Source: Stenocarpella maydis
Lineage: Eukaryota; Ascomycota; Sordariomycetes; Diaporthales; Diaporthaceae
DNA: 64,000 nt
Direction: 5' to 3'
NCBI GenBank assembly: GCA_002270565.1
Contig: NQMI01000170.1
Coordinates: forward strand, 1 to 64,000
The notes below the pieces were generated by a model. The model searched no databases, was not told the DNA's origin, and was given only the letters and a program-made list of their open reading frames with translations. Both the position numbers and the translations under genes were made by a program. Each line of letters starts with the position of its first letter. Position 1 is the first letter of the stretch. This document shows positions 1-12,418 of the stretch, piece by piece.

Positions 1-670
1 CTATAAGGCTATCTAATACTGGGATTGTTGAATGGCCTTTGCCATATGGCTGTTGGTACGTACGTACAGTGGTTGTCGAACTGGTTCTGTTATTCGATGA
101 TCTATCTAGGTTCTGAAACGAGGGAGGGGAAGCACACGGTAGGGGCTTAAGGCCTCCGTGCGGTACCTAGGTGGCTGACTAAGCCACCTCGTTCCTATAC
201 TGATGTGCGATCCTAAGTGCTATTCCAACAGGGATTGAATACTTAGATTAACAAGTAAAGAGTCTATTCTATAAAAGCTATCTATTATAGTAATAACTAT
301 ATCTTATATATATATTTCAACTCTTTATCTGTTATTAGTAATAGATTGTATGGACTGCTTATTGATATGCGCGGTCCAACCTTATAGTTAACTAGACCGC
401 CCGTTAGTCCTATTAGTCCACCCTTATTAATAGGTCCTTATGTAATGATCAGAGGTTTTCCGAGTACGTTAAACCTGAAGGATCAAGGGTTTATGTTTGG
501 AATATGTTGTTAGGCGGTTGTTGAGCAATATTGTTGACTAATAATGATTACTAGCTGTGAGGCTATCTAATGCTGGGATTGAATACTTAGATTGATGACT
601 GAAGAGTCTGTTCTATGAAAACTATCTACTGTGGTGATGACTATGTTTGTATATATATTCCGACTCTTTA
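1..670. repeat. Degenerate dispersed repeat (LTR-like), RIP-mutated
   Basis: Bases 231-327 and 575-670 are two direct copies of one ~97-bp unit that begins GGGATTGAATACTTAGATT and ends in ACTCTTTA. The copy at 231-327 mostly carries A where the other carries G, with a few T-for-C changes. A shorter second pair, 1-27 and 555-581, differs at three sites, all G to A. This one-directional transition bias is what repeat-induced point mutation leaves in Ascomycota. The TATATATAT stretch inside the unit and the purine/pyrimidine layout suggest LTR remains, but I found no target-site duplication and no reverse transcriptase or integrase reading frame, so the element class is inferred. Confidence 0.6.
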
Positions 671-1900
671 GTGGCTTGCAGGCTTGCATATCGAGCCATC
701 GAGCTATTGCATGAGGCTCGATACTTCATCCTTCAAGCAGGCTTGTATGGCTCGCAATCAAGCGTTGCGAGCCAGACCCTAACCCTGATAAGGTGGCGTT
801 ACTGATTGGATCAGGCGGGATGCCCTTTTCGGGAGCCGTTTCCCATCCTGCGGGGTTGTCTTCTGCGGTAGTCAGCTGCCAATGCCGGGGGAGGTTCATA
901 ACACTATATTTAGAAAGTATTTTTAAAATATAGATTTAAAATTAGATTAGCAAAGTATACTATATATAAATATTATCCTGTTATATATATAAATTTCAAA
1001 ATTAGGTATTTTGAATATTTTTGTAGAACTAATAATAGGTAGTTAAAAAAGGGGTGTTTAGTATGAGAAGTGGGGGGTCGAATCAGGGGGGGGCCGAAAG
1101 TTGGCTAGGGACGTTATGGCTGCGCGTTCGGCGTTCATCCTTGCCGTGACAATATAAAGCCTGAAACATCGAGTAGGCCGGAGAAAGGTAATTGCTAACC
1201 AAAGCAAAAAAACTTGCTCAAGGATATATAAGAGGTTGTTGGATTTATTTTGCTATGAAGTTTTTGTAAAAGACAAAAATCCATTTGTCTATATACTATT
1301 GTCCCTGGGCTAGAAATTCATCAGCTTGGCTGTGTCACTTTCGGTGGTCAAAGCAAGTCCAACTCCAGTCCAACGTAACCGTGCACAAATGCAACACCGC
1401 GAGCTTCTTGCACCGAATTCTACCAGACAGAGCCTGGTCCGCTTCATAATACTTCACTGTCTTATTCAGGCTATTCTGGGCATTCAACGTCGGAAAAATG
1501 GCCACGCAATTTTCCCACCGTGCCCGGCAAATGGGCATTTTCTATATCCACTTCAGGTTATCTGAGTCTTACATAGTTATTGTTAATAAGAGGGGTCAGT
1601 GGGCTCACTGGAGTAGTTATTAACTACTCACTTGCTTGTGGTTCACCTAGGTATAGCACACTACAAGGTCCCGAGATTCCACGAGAACATAAACAAGTAA
1701 TTGAAGTTCAATTTGCAAAACTTCTCCGAGCCATTTCTTCAAGGAACTAAGAATAAATCGTTGAATTCAGATATGGTATCCCTTCGCGATAAAGTATGAC
1801 TGCGCCTGCTGCCATTTCAAAAGCCCCAGAGCCGTCTAAGAATCATCAGTCCTGAAAATCCAGAGGCGATCGTAACTCCTGTCAGCCAAAAAAAAAAAAG
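671..1900. other. AT-rich non-coding region next to repeat remnants
   Basis: Bases 671-900 hold moderately GC-rich sequence that may belong to the same element, including a short run in which GAGCC/GGCTC words recur (around 681-775). Bases 900-1060 are strongly AT-rich with several TATATA words. I see no supported gene. The short open frames here are in low-information sequence, and an A/GAAA-rich tract lies at about 1888-1918. Confidence 0.45.
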
Positions 1901-2442
1901 AAAGAAAGAAAAAGAAAAATCACACCAGAGATGTCACCATCATCTGCTGTTTCACAATCCGACAAATTGCTGTACTCCTGATGAGATGCATATGCAGAAG
2001 TCTGGCCGGGGTCCCCCTCCACCAGTGCCTCTCGGAAGCGCAGCTCTGCCGTCATGAAGGAAATGGGGGTAGAATGAGGTAGGTTTTCGTATTCATATTC
2101 TGGTCTGTACCTCGGCCCGGCGTTGTAACACGAAAGGGTCATAGTAGCACACGGCGTTGTGAACAGAGACAGGATGGCGGTTGCTTGTGAAGCCAATGAC
2201 AAAGATGGTACGGGTCGCCAAGTCTTCCGAGGTTCTAGGCCGTTGAGCCACCGCAGCGCAAGGGCTGTTGGTTGTGGAACGAAAGGGTTTGATGAAATGT
2301 GGCTGATTTAAAGATACCTAACGCGTAGGCCTGAGAGTGGATGTTACCCAGACCAGCTCGACTGAAATGGCACGGGTGATTAGGTATTAGCTTGGATGAT
2401 ACAACTGGCGACCATAAGGCGCACAGCGGCAGGGGCAAGTCC

Positions 2443-3924
2443 TCAGAGCTTGACCTTCTTGCCGGTGACCTTGTATATGATGGGGGCAATGAGCTCCTCC
2501 TTGAAAAGTTCCCACGGGTTGCGGTTCAGCCAGTAACTGAGCTCACGGTAGCTGTACATCTCGCCCCAGCAGTCCCTGCCCCACTCGCAACCTGCCATGT
2601 TCACGACAAAGTCGCGGTCTTTCTGGTCGTAGTGAACACGCGTGTCATTCCCGTTCTCAGAGCATGCGCCCGGAGGAAAGCTGTTGATCTTTCTCTGTGG
2701 GGCAAAGGCCGTGTGGGCTCGGATCCACGCCTGGCTTCGGTAGAGTTGTTCCAATGCATCCTGTTCTTTGTGGGCCCATTCCATGTGTTTCTGCTCGTAG
2801 GCCACGGGATCCCACCAGACGTCGAGTAACCGGTCAGTCCACCTGCCACGTCGCACGAAGAAGGAGCCCAGGTTAAACCCAGCACAGTCCTGGGTGAGGA
2901 TGAAGTTGACCGAGTTGATATCCCCATCACCATCCGGGCTGCGCAAGTCATCGTCGAGGTAGGTGTCGTTGAGGGGATGCGCGATATTCAAGGGGTTGTA
3001 GTCGTTAATGTCGCGGTAGACGTTGTCCTGTAGATGATCGAACATGTGGCTCTGGAGGGAGTACGAGGGCTCCATGATGTAGGTATTGAGATCGAGCCAC
3101 CATACCCTACGGATTGGTTAGCCTGGGGTGGAAGAGCAGATGGGACTGTACTTACCACTCCGCCTTGGGATATTTCATGAAGGCGTTCCTGATAAAGTCG
3201 ACCTTCTCCCAGCTCTCGCGCCACTCGTGAGCATAGCGCTTCTTTGTGCTCATATCGACGACCTCCAGCTCGTAGCCCCATCTCGCGACGTACTTCTTTT
3301 TGTTCTTGAGGCTGTCCCGCTCGATCGCCCACTCTCGTGCGCCTTTCCATTCCATGACACCACCACCAACGTTGGCAGCCAGTATTATGACATATTTTTC
3401 TCCGCCACCAAGCCATGCCTTCCGGCGCCAGTGGTATATTAAAGCTTGTGTTTGTCAGCAAACACGAGAAGAGGCCATGATCCCCGAGGAGACGTACGAG
3501 ATTGGTAGAATATAAAGGTCGCGAGGAGCAGTGTAAAGAGGCCGAACAGCCGTAACTTTGACCTTCGGCCCATGCGCGAGAAGACGCTCCTTATCCTGCC
3601 GTATAGCGACAGCGACTGAGCGGGCGCCCACTGGCCCCTCTGCAGCTTCTCCTTCTCGGCGTAGTGTGTGCTCGTGTTGAAGTGGGGCAGGCTGTTCGAT
3701 ATGCGCCGCATGTGGCGGGTGAAGAAGCCCTGGTTCTGTGTCGCGAAGGACGGGTAGCCGCCGTTGCCCATATTTTTCACACGCGCAGACTCCCAGACGA
3801 CTTGGTTTCCATTGGAGCCAGGGAATGCGGCCGAAGGACTGGATCGACCGCTCGTGTTGATGTCGAGGCCGGGGCTGCTCCATCCGCCCGCAGGGAGGGG
3901 GGATGGGCTTCGAGAGAGAGACAT
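2443..3924 (-). CDS. MNN10: GT34 Golgi alpha-1,6-mannosyltransferase subunit, Mnn10/Mnn11 type
   Basis: Exons are 3498-3924, 3156-3444 and 2443-3106 (459 aa). The introns are 53 bp (GTACGT donor, GCTGAC branch) and 49 bp (GTAAGT donor, GCTAACC branch). The protein is type II: a Ser/Pro-rich cytoplasmic tail, one membrane anchor at about residues 125-142, then the catalytic domain. The domain starts with a VIILAANVGGGVMEWKGARE block, continues through a WWLDLNTYIMEPS block at about 240-252 (D-L-N in the place of the nucleotide-sugar DxD) and ends with QKDRDFVVNMAGCEWG. Family members extend the alpha-1,6 backbone of N-linked mannans in the cis-Golgi M-Pol complexes, with GDP-mannose as donor. 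Mnn10 and Mnn11 are paralogues, and I cannot say firmly which one this is. The first in-frame ATG was used. Confidence 0.88.
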
Positions 3925-6900
3925 TGGGAGACCCGGGGTGCCTGCGCCATTGGAAGGTTAGCAAGCAATCCGTCACGGGGGCGCAGGGAGGCGGGCGGTT
4001 GCGACCAGAAACGGGAAGTGTGATACGGGGCACTGGACACTTGACACTGGACACAGGACACTGGACATACCTGGGATCGGGGAGAGCCGGCCAGACTTCT
4101 GCCCATGGACACCAACGGACGAGGCGGGTTCGCCGCCCAAGGCTATGCGGAGGCCACCCGATGCAGACGAGCGTCTTCGGTGATGCGAAGGGGCTGGTCT
4201 GTCCTCAGCCGAGGAGGAGGTGGCGGACGACCTTGGAGGAGCCAGATCGACGGAGTAGGCGGCAGCGACCAGAGGGCAAGGCTCAAGCTTGCCTCCTGGT
4301 TAGCCGGAAAAGCCAAGGGGCTGCGAGGGTGGGGGAGGGAGGTTGAAGGCTGGAGGTGCCGCCGGCGCCACGGTGTGACGGCAAGGATACGACGTATTGG
4401 GCGGGCAGGCGTGGGGTGGCAATCCGCTTTTGTCTAGCCTCGTGCTCGAGACGGGTCGGGCTGGATGGTTGGCTTGACGAGAGGGCTGCCCAAGACGCAC
4501 AATGCACACATACACAAGACGTCGGGTTGGGCGGGCGAGGAGCGCCGTGGACACGACAGGTGTCTGTCCGTGCCGTGGATGCTGCGACTATCGAGCTGCA
4601 GAGAGATGGACAGAGTCCGCAGAGCTGTCACTGTGAATGGGCTGGGGCCCACGAGTGGTTCCCGTTTTGGGGAAGGGGGCCGGTAAAATGTAAAATGTGG
4701 TGCCTTTCAGGGTCTGGCAAGTAAGTAGTCGATGGGACGAAGTGGTAGTCTACACGCACAAGGTATGACTGGGCTTTGCTGGCGCCGGGCCGATAGATTG
4801 TCATGCAGCCCACTCAGGCCACTAACAAGACGGTCGGTTGTGCGCAATGTTTCTGGCGTGCAAGCCGGCAGAGGGAAGAGCACACTTGATGAGATGGATG
4901 CAGACAGACAACACATCACAGAGTAAACAGATTGCACCAGAGGAGCACTGGCTCGGCTGGAAGGGGAAAGGCCGTGCAGCCCGCGGGCCCATAACTTTAA
5001 ATGACAGCATACACTACTTACTTAATTAAGTACCTAGGTACATTATGCTGCTGCCGCCCCGTAATCTCAGGGGTCCAGAGAGGCCCGTCACCCAAAAAAA
5101 CATCAGACGAACAGTCTGGCAACCTGATGCTAGACACCTGCAAGGATGCGACGCTTATCAGTGGCTTGAGCTACCCCAGGACCTTCAACAAGCAAAGACA
5201 GTGGCAGGTGGGATGTGGCCTGCGTCGAATACGGACTTCACCTCACTAATCGCCAGCCGGGCGTAACCCTATCCGGCCTGGCTTGGCCGGTGACAATCAG
5301 CACTACCGCGACCCTCGTACCAAAAGGCGAGAGGCATGACTGTGGCCATGCGCAACAACAAACCGACGGCCGACACGGGTGACAGCGAGTGCCATGACAG
5401 AGCCTCGTATTCTCAAGGTGTATAGAAGCGGTCTGCGTGGCAGGATGCACGCGCCTCCCATCGCGGTTCCAGCCACAGATGTGTCACCTGTGCTGCCAGG
5501 AGAGACACCACTACGCCTCCGAGGTTGTCAAGGGATGCCGATTTCCAGCTGCGCCATCACCTGTCTCGTTTCTGGGCAAGACGGGCATCACGTGAGCTCG
5601 AGCCACGGTTACAGTATTATTGCTTCTAGGCTTCTGGGTGATTATTGGACTTCTTAACCTAGGTTTTTATGCCTGCTTTTGATCCTGCACGAGGATTTTG
5701 GTCGTCTCGAGCCGTCCCGCTGAGGCCATACTTGCTCGGGGAATCTTGGCTAGGTTGGTACAGTCTGGCATTCGTGTTATCCGAATGTTCCCAGACTTGA
5801 TATGGTACAATACCCACCCCATGCCGCGGAAGGCACATGCAGATGCCAGAATACATACGCTCTGCACGGTTTTCATGTGGCATCCACCACTCTCGCGCCA
5901 AGCAATCCAAGCTTCCTGCCGCTGGGGCTCGCTGCTGATATGGCCCGAGCACCACTCGCACATAAGGGTTCAGTCCTCGGCTTACTCCCACTTCGAGTAT
6001 CGAAGAGTGCAACCCGTGGCGGATACTACCGAATTTGAACACACAAATCTGCCCCAGAACTTCTAGTCAATCCCGTCGTATCATATTCTTGTACGCAGCA
6101 ATCCCAAAGTTTCCCCGGTAGACTTCCGAATCCGTACTTTCTACGGCACAAATGCGCCCCCGGCGCTGCTCAAGGCCGACGAAGCGTCTGAGAAGGTCCA
6201 GACTTGAAAGTCGGATTATACAAGGTCAGTATGGATACCGGCATAACACAGAGCACAATGACATATTCAGGCCTCTCCACCAAAATACCGATCAAGTGGG
6301 CCAGCCGATTTCCCACCACCTCGGGTCCCTAACCCCACTACCAAGAAGAGGCACATTGGCGCCTGTCCACGTGCACGTTACCAGAGCCTCAAGCAGACCC
6401 CATCCACGAAACCCACCCCCAAACACAAGCACACAAGCACACAAGCACACAAGCCTCGGGAGATCCGCGATCCCGATGCTACTTTCTGCAACAGTCATTC
6501 TCTTGCATCCGTGCCTGCGGACAGAGGCGGATCCGGACAAGGGGTCGGCTGACGGAGCTCATCTCGCCCGTGTATAAGCGCCTGCGCAGACACGAGGCCA
6601 GCATCTCATTCGAGCTTCCTCAGCTTGTCTCCGATCTTGCCTATGTTATGGGTCAAATATGGGCCCCGCTCTGTGTTTTGGTCGGTTTGAAAAGCTCGTG
6701 GCACCCCGTGGAGAAGAGGGTGCCCACGATACGTCGAGTATGCCACGTCTCAAGTTCATCACGCTCACGCTCGCCTTGCCTGGGTGCTACCCACCGAGAA
6801 GAACACTGTGAGACGGTTCCCTGCCCACCCCTACGCAACACACCATCAGCGTCCCGAACTGACGGGCCTCCAGATCGCGTAATCCACCAAGCCGGAGCCC

Positions 6901-7854
6901 TCCCCACGGGATGGGATGGCCCACAACCAGGGAACCAAGGGGGGGGGGTTTGAATGAGATGTTGTTGGGACAAAGAAAGCTCTCACGCCGCTCATCTACG
7001 GCACGACTCCATGGGGATTGGCAAGGAAGGGCCAACTCGTCAGCATCGCAGACATCTCAACCCCCCTCCAGCTGCCCATGTGCATCCATGCGTACTATCT
7101 ACAGGATGCTTTTGTCTTGGCCTTGCTAGGGATGAATGAATACTCCGTACAGGCCCCGACCGGTCGGGACGCGGAGCAGCGGCCGAGCCGACACGTAGGA
7201 TGGACATCCGACAACAGAAGTTCGACACAAAGACATGCATGTATCGACAGTCGCATCCTTGGCGCGAACCTGCAGATACGCAATTTCACCATGGCGACGT
7301 TGACACCCCCAGCAGGATGAGCCTGGAGGGCTTTATGCAGGGGCCCGTCTGCAGGGGAGGGACTGCGCGCCAGAAGGTCGTGGCGGGCCAGACCGATTGG
7401 TGGTGGACGGCGCTTCTCTGCAAACCCTGTACGGCGCCGGGCCAATCATCTTACACCCCCAAGACTTTGAGTGGATCCATCGACATCAACTCCAGCGCTT
7501 ACCGCAGCAAAAACTCGAGACCCCACACAAAGCACCACAACAGCAGCTGAGCAGTCAAGGCATCGCACGAGGGCCAGCGTGCCCGAGATCCATTAAGCGC
7601 CCTCATGCGCAGGCGAGCCCTGTCCTGGACTGCTGCAGCTAGACTGGCGAGATTTCATCAAATGCCTGTCCGCGCCAGTCAGGCCAGTCACATCTGCTCC
7701 GTGGTCAAACATGCGCTCCAGGGTCTGTGCAGTCTCGCAGTCCCGAGAGTCCACCAGTCAAGATGCTGCCAGGGCAGGGTAACGACGGCTCACTCCGCCA
7801 CCCAGAGATCGTGGCACGACGAGCATGCCCGCCCGAGCATGCTGTGGTTTGGAT
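3925..7854. other. Long intergenic spacer, no supported gene
   Basis: This stretch of nearly 4 kb separates divergent genes. Its open frames are short, overlap on both strands and resemble no family I know; the longest is 141 codons, at 6152-6577. Local features are a GTACCTAGGTAC palindrome at 5030-5041, an AACCTAGGTT palindrome at 5656-5665, an ACACAAGC tandem at about 6426-6454, a TACTCCGTAC word at 7141-7150 and a G9 run at about 6940. It probably holds promoters for both flanking genes and unresolved UTR sequence. Confidence 0.5.
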
Positions 7855-8281
7855 TTTTCTGACTTCTCTTTGTTCTCTTCCTTTGTTCTCCCCATCGGGG
7901 TCATTGTGCGCTGCTCCCTCGTCATGGTCTTCTTATTGTCTTGACCTACACGCGATTGTTGCTATTGTTCTCCTTCTGCTCTACCATTCTTCACGCAACC
8001 CAACCCTTGACACTCTTCCCAGTCGACACACCACCTAGAAACGTTCCAACATCTACCTAACCGGTTTAATTTCTCGAGTACTTCTCCTTGGCTCGAGCTC
8101 GACCTGAACTTTTCTCTGCCATATCTCGTCTTGTGTTCCCTCTGCTTCATATTGCCTGGCACGATAAACTTCACCTGCCGATATTCCACTACAGATTAAA
8201 GGATATTGATCTTCTGGCGAGACGTCCTTTTCCATCACACACATAATATTCGGACACGCTCACTCTACTATCACTCCCAAG
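7855..8281 (+). promoter_or_regulatory. Pyrimidine-rich leader/promoter of the 8.3-kb gene
   Basis: The + strand becomes strongly C+T-rich (TTCTCTTTGTTCTC-like runs) from about 7855 up to the ATG at 8282. Such CT tracts are usual around transcription starts of filamentous fungal genes. The ATG sits in CCCAAGATGG, a good fungal initiation context. The exact transcription start cannot be read from sequence alone. Confidence 0.45.
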
Positions 8282-11200
8282 ATGGAGGACCTTAGATCCA
8301 TGCACAACGGCATGGCTACCACACAACCTCAGCATGGGACGCAACGCGATGACTGGGAGGAATGGACAGACGATGAACCATCCACGGCCAAAGGAAATAA
8401 CTCCTTCAACCAAAAATCACGTAGCCAAACCGCACAACGCTCCTCAAAACCGAGACAGTCGACCATGAGAATCCAGAGGCTCAAGTCCCGCAAGCGACAA
8501 AAGGACCAGAACGCCAAGGCAGGCATTAGGCTGGTCACGGACATGACGAGGTTCCGAAAGGGACCCCAACATGTTGCTCAGATGGTGAAGCCCGAGTCTG
8601 GCCCTCTGTCCAGTCGTGCGGCGACAGGCAAGTTCGCCGACGCGAGCGCCTTGAGGGCATTGGAAGGATCGCCGTCATCAGCGTCGAGAGGAAACTGGGC
8701 CTGGCTCAAGAACAGCCCATCTGCTAGATCGGTCTCGTCCTTCTCACCTATTACCACTCCTGACAGCAGCAAGATAGTCATTGGTATATCCCTGCCCGAG
8801 GATGACGCCGCCGGGAAGGACATCAGCCCCCAGACTGCTGTGGTCGCCACTCCCTTTGACAGGCTGCCTCTGAACAAACCTTCTACCAACCCTTTTTACA
8901 ACCAACAAGCGAAGTCGGCCTGGTCCCCCGATACCGAGGACAGCCAGTCACCGGCACGTCATCTCCGCTCGATGTCGAGTGTGTATTCGCAGGCCAACAC
9001 GGTCGCGCCAGGCCAGCCCGGCGTGCCGCCGGTGCCGGCACTGCCGTCGTCCATCAAGAACCCAGCCAAGGCCAGGCTGTCGAGACATGACCTCGATGAG
9101 GACGACGACGACTCCACCCCAGTTACTCTCTTCGAGGAGGATGGCCACAAGACCCCAGCTTCCGCCACATCCAAGATCTCACCCGCACCAACGAGCGCGC
9201 GATCTGGGTGGTGGGATCATCTCACCACTCCTTTCCGCGAACGATTCAGCCCGACATCGAAACATGAGAGGGAGAGCCCGGCGGGAGACGAGTGGTGGAA
9301 GGGCCAGGACGAGAAGAAGGCTATGGGGGCCGCTCACCTTGAGAACCACCCTGCGTACAGCTCGCAGGCATCCTCCTTGACACTTCGCCCGCACCCGTCG
9401 CCGGTCCCAATCATCCGGGTCCCAACCCCAACGATAGCATCCTCCTCCTCGGTCGCGTCCACACGTGCCCCAAGCCGTGATGCCGAATCCCGTTCCGAGA
9501 AGGCCCGGGTCATGGTCGAGGAGAACGAGGCCCCGACGGAGTTGCCACCACCATACGAGCGAACACCATCCACCAAGCAGGCCCAGCCGCCTGTCAGATT
9601 CCGTGCCGTCTTCCCCCCCGGACACGAGCTGGCCAACGCCTACCCGCCGACGCCACAACCCGGCAGCCCCGGCCTCGACGGTACGATGACCTCACAGGGG
9701 GCCATCAAGCTGACCGACGTGCCATTAACGCCGGCAATCGGCGCAGGTGCTGCGCCCCTGCCCGACAGGGCACCAGGCACGTATGTGACTGGCGACCACT
9801 TCCTCGCCAATTACGGCAACAACCCCGCCGCTAAGATCGAGAGGACGAGGCGCCGGCACGAGAAGGAGGACTACATTGCCCACCGGGCCGGAGGGTTCTG
9901 GAGGGGCCGTGGCTGCATCCCCGAGGGTGGGTGCTATGGCCGCTCGGGTCGCGAGGGCCGCCAGCGCAGGAGGATCTGGATCGGTGCCATCTGCCTCGCG
10001 ATCCTCCTTCTGACGACCCTCGGCGCCGTCCTGGGTGTCATCCTCTCGCGCCGGGTGGCCGGCCCCGGGGATGCCGGCCCCGCGACCACCGGCGGTATCA
10101 CCGGCGGTTCTGACGGCAGCCCCACCGGCAGCTCCGAGGTCGACACCATCTGGCTCAACCTGACCAACTTCCCCCCGATCCCCACCGGCCTGTCGACGAT
10201 TGTCGCCCCGGACAACTCGCAGATGGTCAACGGGTGTGCCGCGCCGTCGACCCTGTGGAGCTGCTCGCTGCCTCCTGAGCAGCAGGCTGCGAACGAGCCA
10301 AGCGATGCCGACCAGCCCAGTTTCATCTTCCAGATCCAGTTCGACAACAACACCCGCCAGCTGTGGAATATCCCCAACGGGAGGCCCCCGACGCCAACAC
10401 AGCCCGGCGGCTCTACCAACCCCAAGGCGAGTGCTTCCGGCCCTGCCTCAGCCACCAGCACCAGCACCAGCACCAGCACCAGCGCAAACACAAGCCCGAG
10501 TGCCGCCGCCACCAACAGTATACTGGGCAGCGATCTCAGCAGCCGCAGCGCGGACAACCTGGACAGGCGCGCAGCCACACTGTACGACATCGGCATCGCG
10601 CCTAACCCGGACCCCCCGTCCTTCCAGGAGATGTGGTTCCTGGGCAACACCACCGACGGCATCGCCTCCGACGACAAGGCCGGCGAGCCCACGCCCTTCT
10701 ACATCAGCTTCTTCACCAACACGAGCGGGTCGGCGGGGCCGAACATGCTGACGACGCCGGCCTCGGCCGCCGGGGCGGAGGTCGCGGAGCGCGGGATAGG
10801 CAACGGCATCGGCTCCGGCATCGACACCACCGACAGCCTGTCCGACATCCTGCCCCCTCCCCCACTGGACGCGGACGGCCGCGGCGCGCCCGCGCAGCTG
10901 CGCCCGTTCCCGTTCCAGCAGCCGCTGCGGCTCTTCGACCGCGGGCTGCCGACGGAGCACTACGGCTTCTACAGCTACTTCAACAAGACCATCTACGTGA
11001 CGTCCGTGGACGCCGGGGCCGGCGGGGCCGCGCCGGCGCGGACGGGGCGCGGCTCGCGCGAGGCACCCAAGTCCTCGTGTCGGACGCAGACGGGTTCCGG
11101 TTCAATCGACGCGCGGGCGCGGCCGGCGCAGCGGGCGAGCTGGGGGCCGCCGGCCCGCCCGCCCGCCACCAGATCGACGACCCGCGCCATCCGGGACGTT

Positions 11201-11447
11201 CCCTTACCCCGTGACGGTGGGCGAGGACACGCACGGGGGCAGCGTCGACCTCAAGGCCACGTTCGCGTATGGCCTCGAGCCCGACGGGCACGTCAACACG
11301 ACCGACGCGAGCGTGTTTGCCAACAATGTTGGGTTCGGCGGGGTGGCTGTCAACCCGCGGCTGCCAGATGGGGACCTCAGCTGGGGCGGCGTGGACGGCG
11401 GCACGGGTGGCTGCCTTTGTGAGTGGGTCAACTGGGTGGATGCTTGA
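8282..11447 (+). CDS. Single-pass membrane protein, fungal 'glycoprotease family' type, frameshifted 3' end
   Basis: One open frame runs from ATG 8282 to a stop at 11422 (1046 aa). The N-terminal ~560 residues are Ser/Pro-rich and cytoplasmic-looking, with a basic block RLKSRKRQKDQNAKAGIRLV near residue 62. A single membrane helix lies at about 565-587 (IWIGAICLAILLLTTLGAVL), followed by an N-glycosylation-rich outer domain with many NxT/S sites. From about 11090 the frame turns into Arg-rich nonsense, while conserved-looking sequence continues in the other frames: FRFN in one, then GTFPYPVTVGEDTHGG up to a stop at 11447. Both jumps are repaired by one extra G in a G run, giving about 1055 aa. 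This looks like base-calling error rather than a pseudogene. The family is conserved in Pezizomycotina; its name is historical and I see no protease motif. Function is unknown. Confidence 0.75.
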
Positions 11448-11843
11448 GAAAGGCCTGGGCTGGCCAGATATATATTATTTAATCCGAATCCCATTCAAGA
11501 CAACGCCTGCTCACGTATCTCCGCTGTGACAATGACCGGCTAATGCGACCAACCATCAATGACCTCGCTGGCTCCGGTCTGATTTGAGCTAGTCTCAGAT
11601 CGCCAGTCAAGTGGCTTGGGTAACACGCTCCGGGCCCTTGATCTGGACCCAGCCCTCGGATCGAACACTTCCTGGGTATCTTAAAAAACCGACGACACCC
11701 CTCCCTCCAAATGTAACGGTTATCCTCCAGCATCTCTCCGCACCGCGCAGCACACCCCAAGGGCCATGCCTATAAGGGCATTGCCCGGGGTTGCACAGGA
11801 GCGCACGTGCAACCATGCCTGCCACCTCCTCACCAGCCTCTTC

Positions 11844-12418
11844 TTACATATCCGCGTAGTAGGGATATGGAGAGCTCCCTCCACTCCCGGCCAGACACTG
11901 AGGTGAGCCCCCCAGGGAGGACCCGACGCCTGAGCTGGCGAGGGAAGAAGACTCGCTCACGTAGTAGGGAGGAAATGTGCCCAAGGAGCCGTTGATGTTC
12001 AAGTTCATCGCGTCAAGATGGTCCATGCGGAGGCCCGGGCCGAAGCCATGGTCTTGGTACTGAAGATTTCCGTCCAGGTACGGCGACATATATGAGAGTT
12101 GTGACACCGGGGCCGGAGCATGGTTATAGGCCGAGGCAGCGGCAGCGGCCACCACCGCTGCGGAGAGTTGTGCGCGGATTGCGTCGTTCTCGTCCCGTAG
12201 CACCTGCCGTGCGCTCTCGGCATGCGAGATCTCGCTTCGGATGCTGGCGATGTCCACCTCGAGCTGCTCGACGTACTTGGCCTTGCGCTGGCGGTGCGCC
12301 ACCTGGGCCTTCCGAACCTGGATCCTCCGCTTGTCCTTTGACGCCCGCCCCTCTTCCTGGGCCTGCCCCGGCGCTGAGATTCGTGGCGTATTAGCTTGGG
12401 GTCGGTGTCTAACTTAAA
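11844..12418 (-). CDS. bZIP transcription factor, 5' end unresolved
   Basis: The C-terminal open frame ends at 11844. It carries a bZIP basic region (KRRIQVRKAQVAHRQRKAKY, about 12290-12350) followed at once by a leucine-zipper-like coiled coil (VEQLEVDIASIRSEISHAES...LRDEND...). After this come an Ala run and a Ser/Tyr/Gly-rich tail ending in YPYYADM. The basic region belongs to the AP-1/Yap-like fungal class with Q in place of the usual N. The bZIP frame meets a stop upstream near 12413 without an ATG, so at least one 5' exon is missing. The alternative frame just upstream reads RRGRPRKRG, an AT-hook-like motif common in front of bZIP domains. It would join the bZIP frame with one more G in the GGGG run, so either a base is missing or a splice site lies here. 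Probably a nuclear DNA-binding regulator; its target is unknown. Confidence 0.7.

Noticed and set aside
2988..3461. 157-codon minus-strand frame inside the mannosyltransferase gene
   Set aside because: It reads across two good introns in the wrong frame. The spliced model restores GT34 family sequence.
5659..6042. 127-codon minus-strand frame in the 3.9-8.3 kb spacer
   Set aside because: No recognisable motif, overlapped by two plus-strand frames of similar length, and no promoter-like or splice context.
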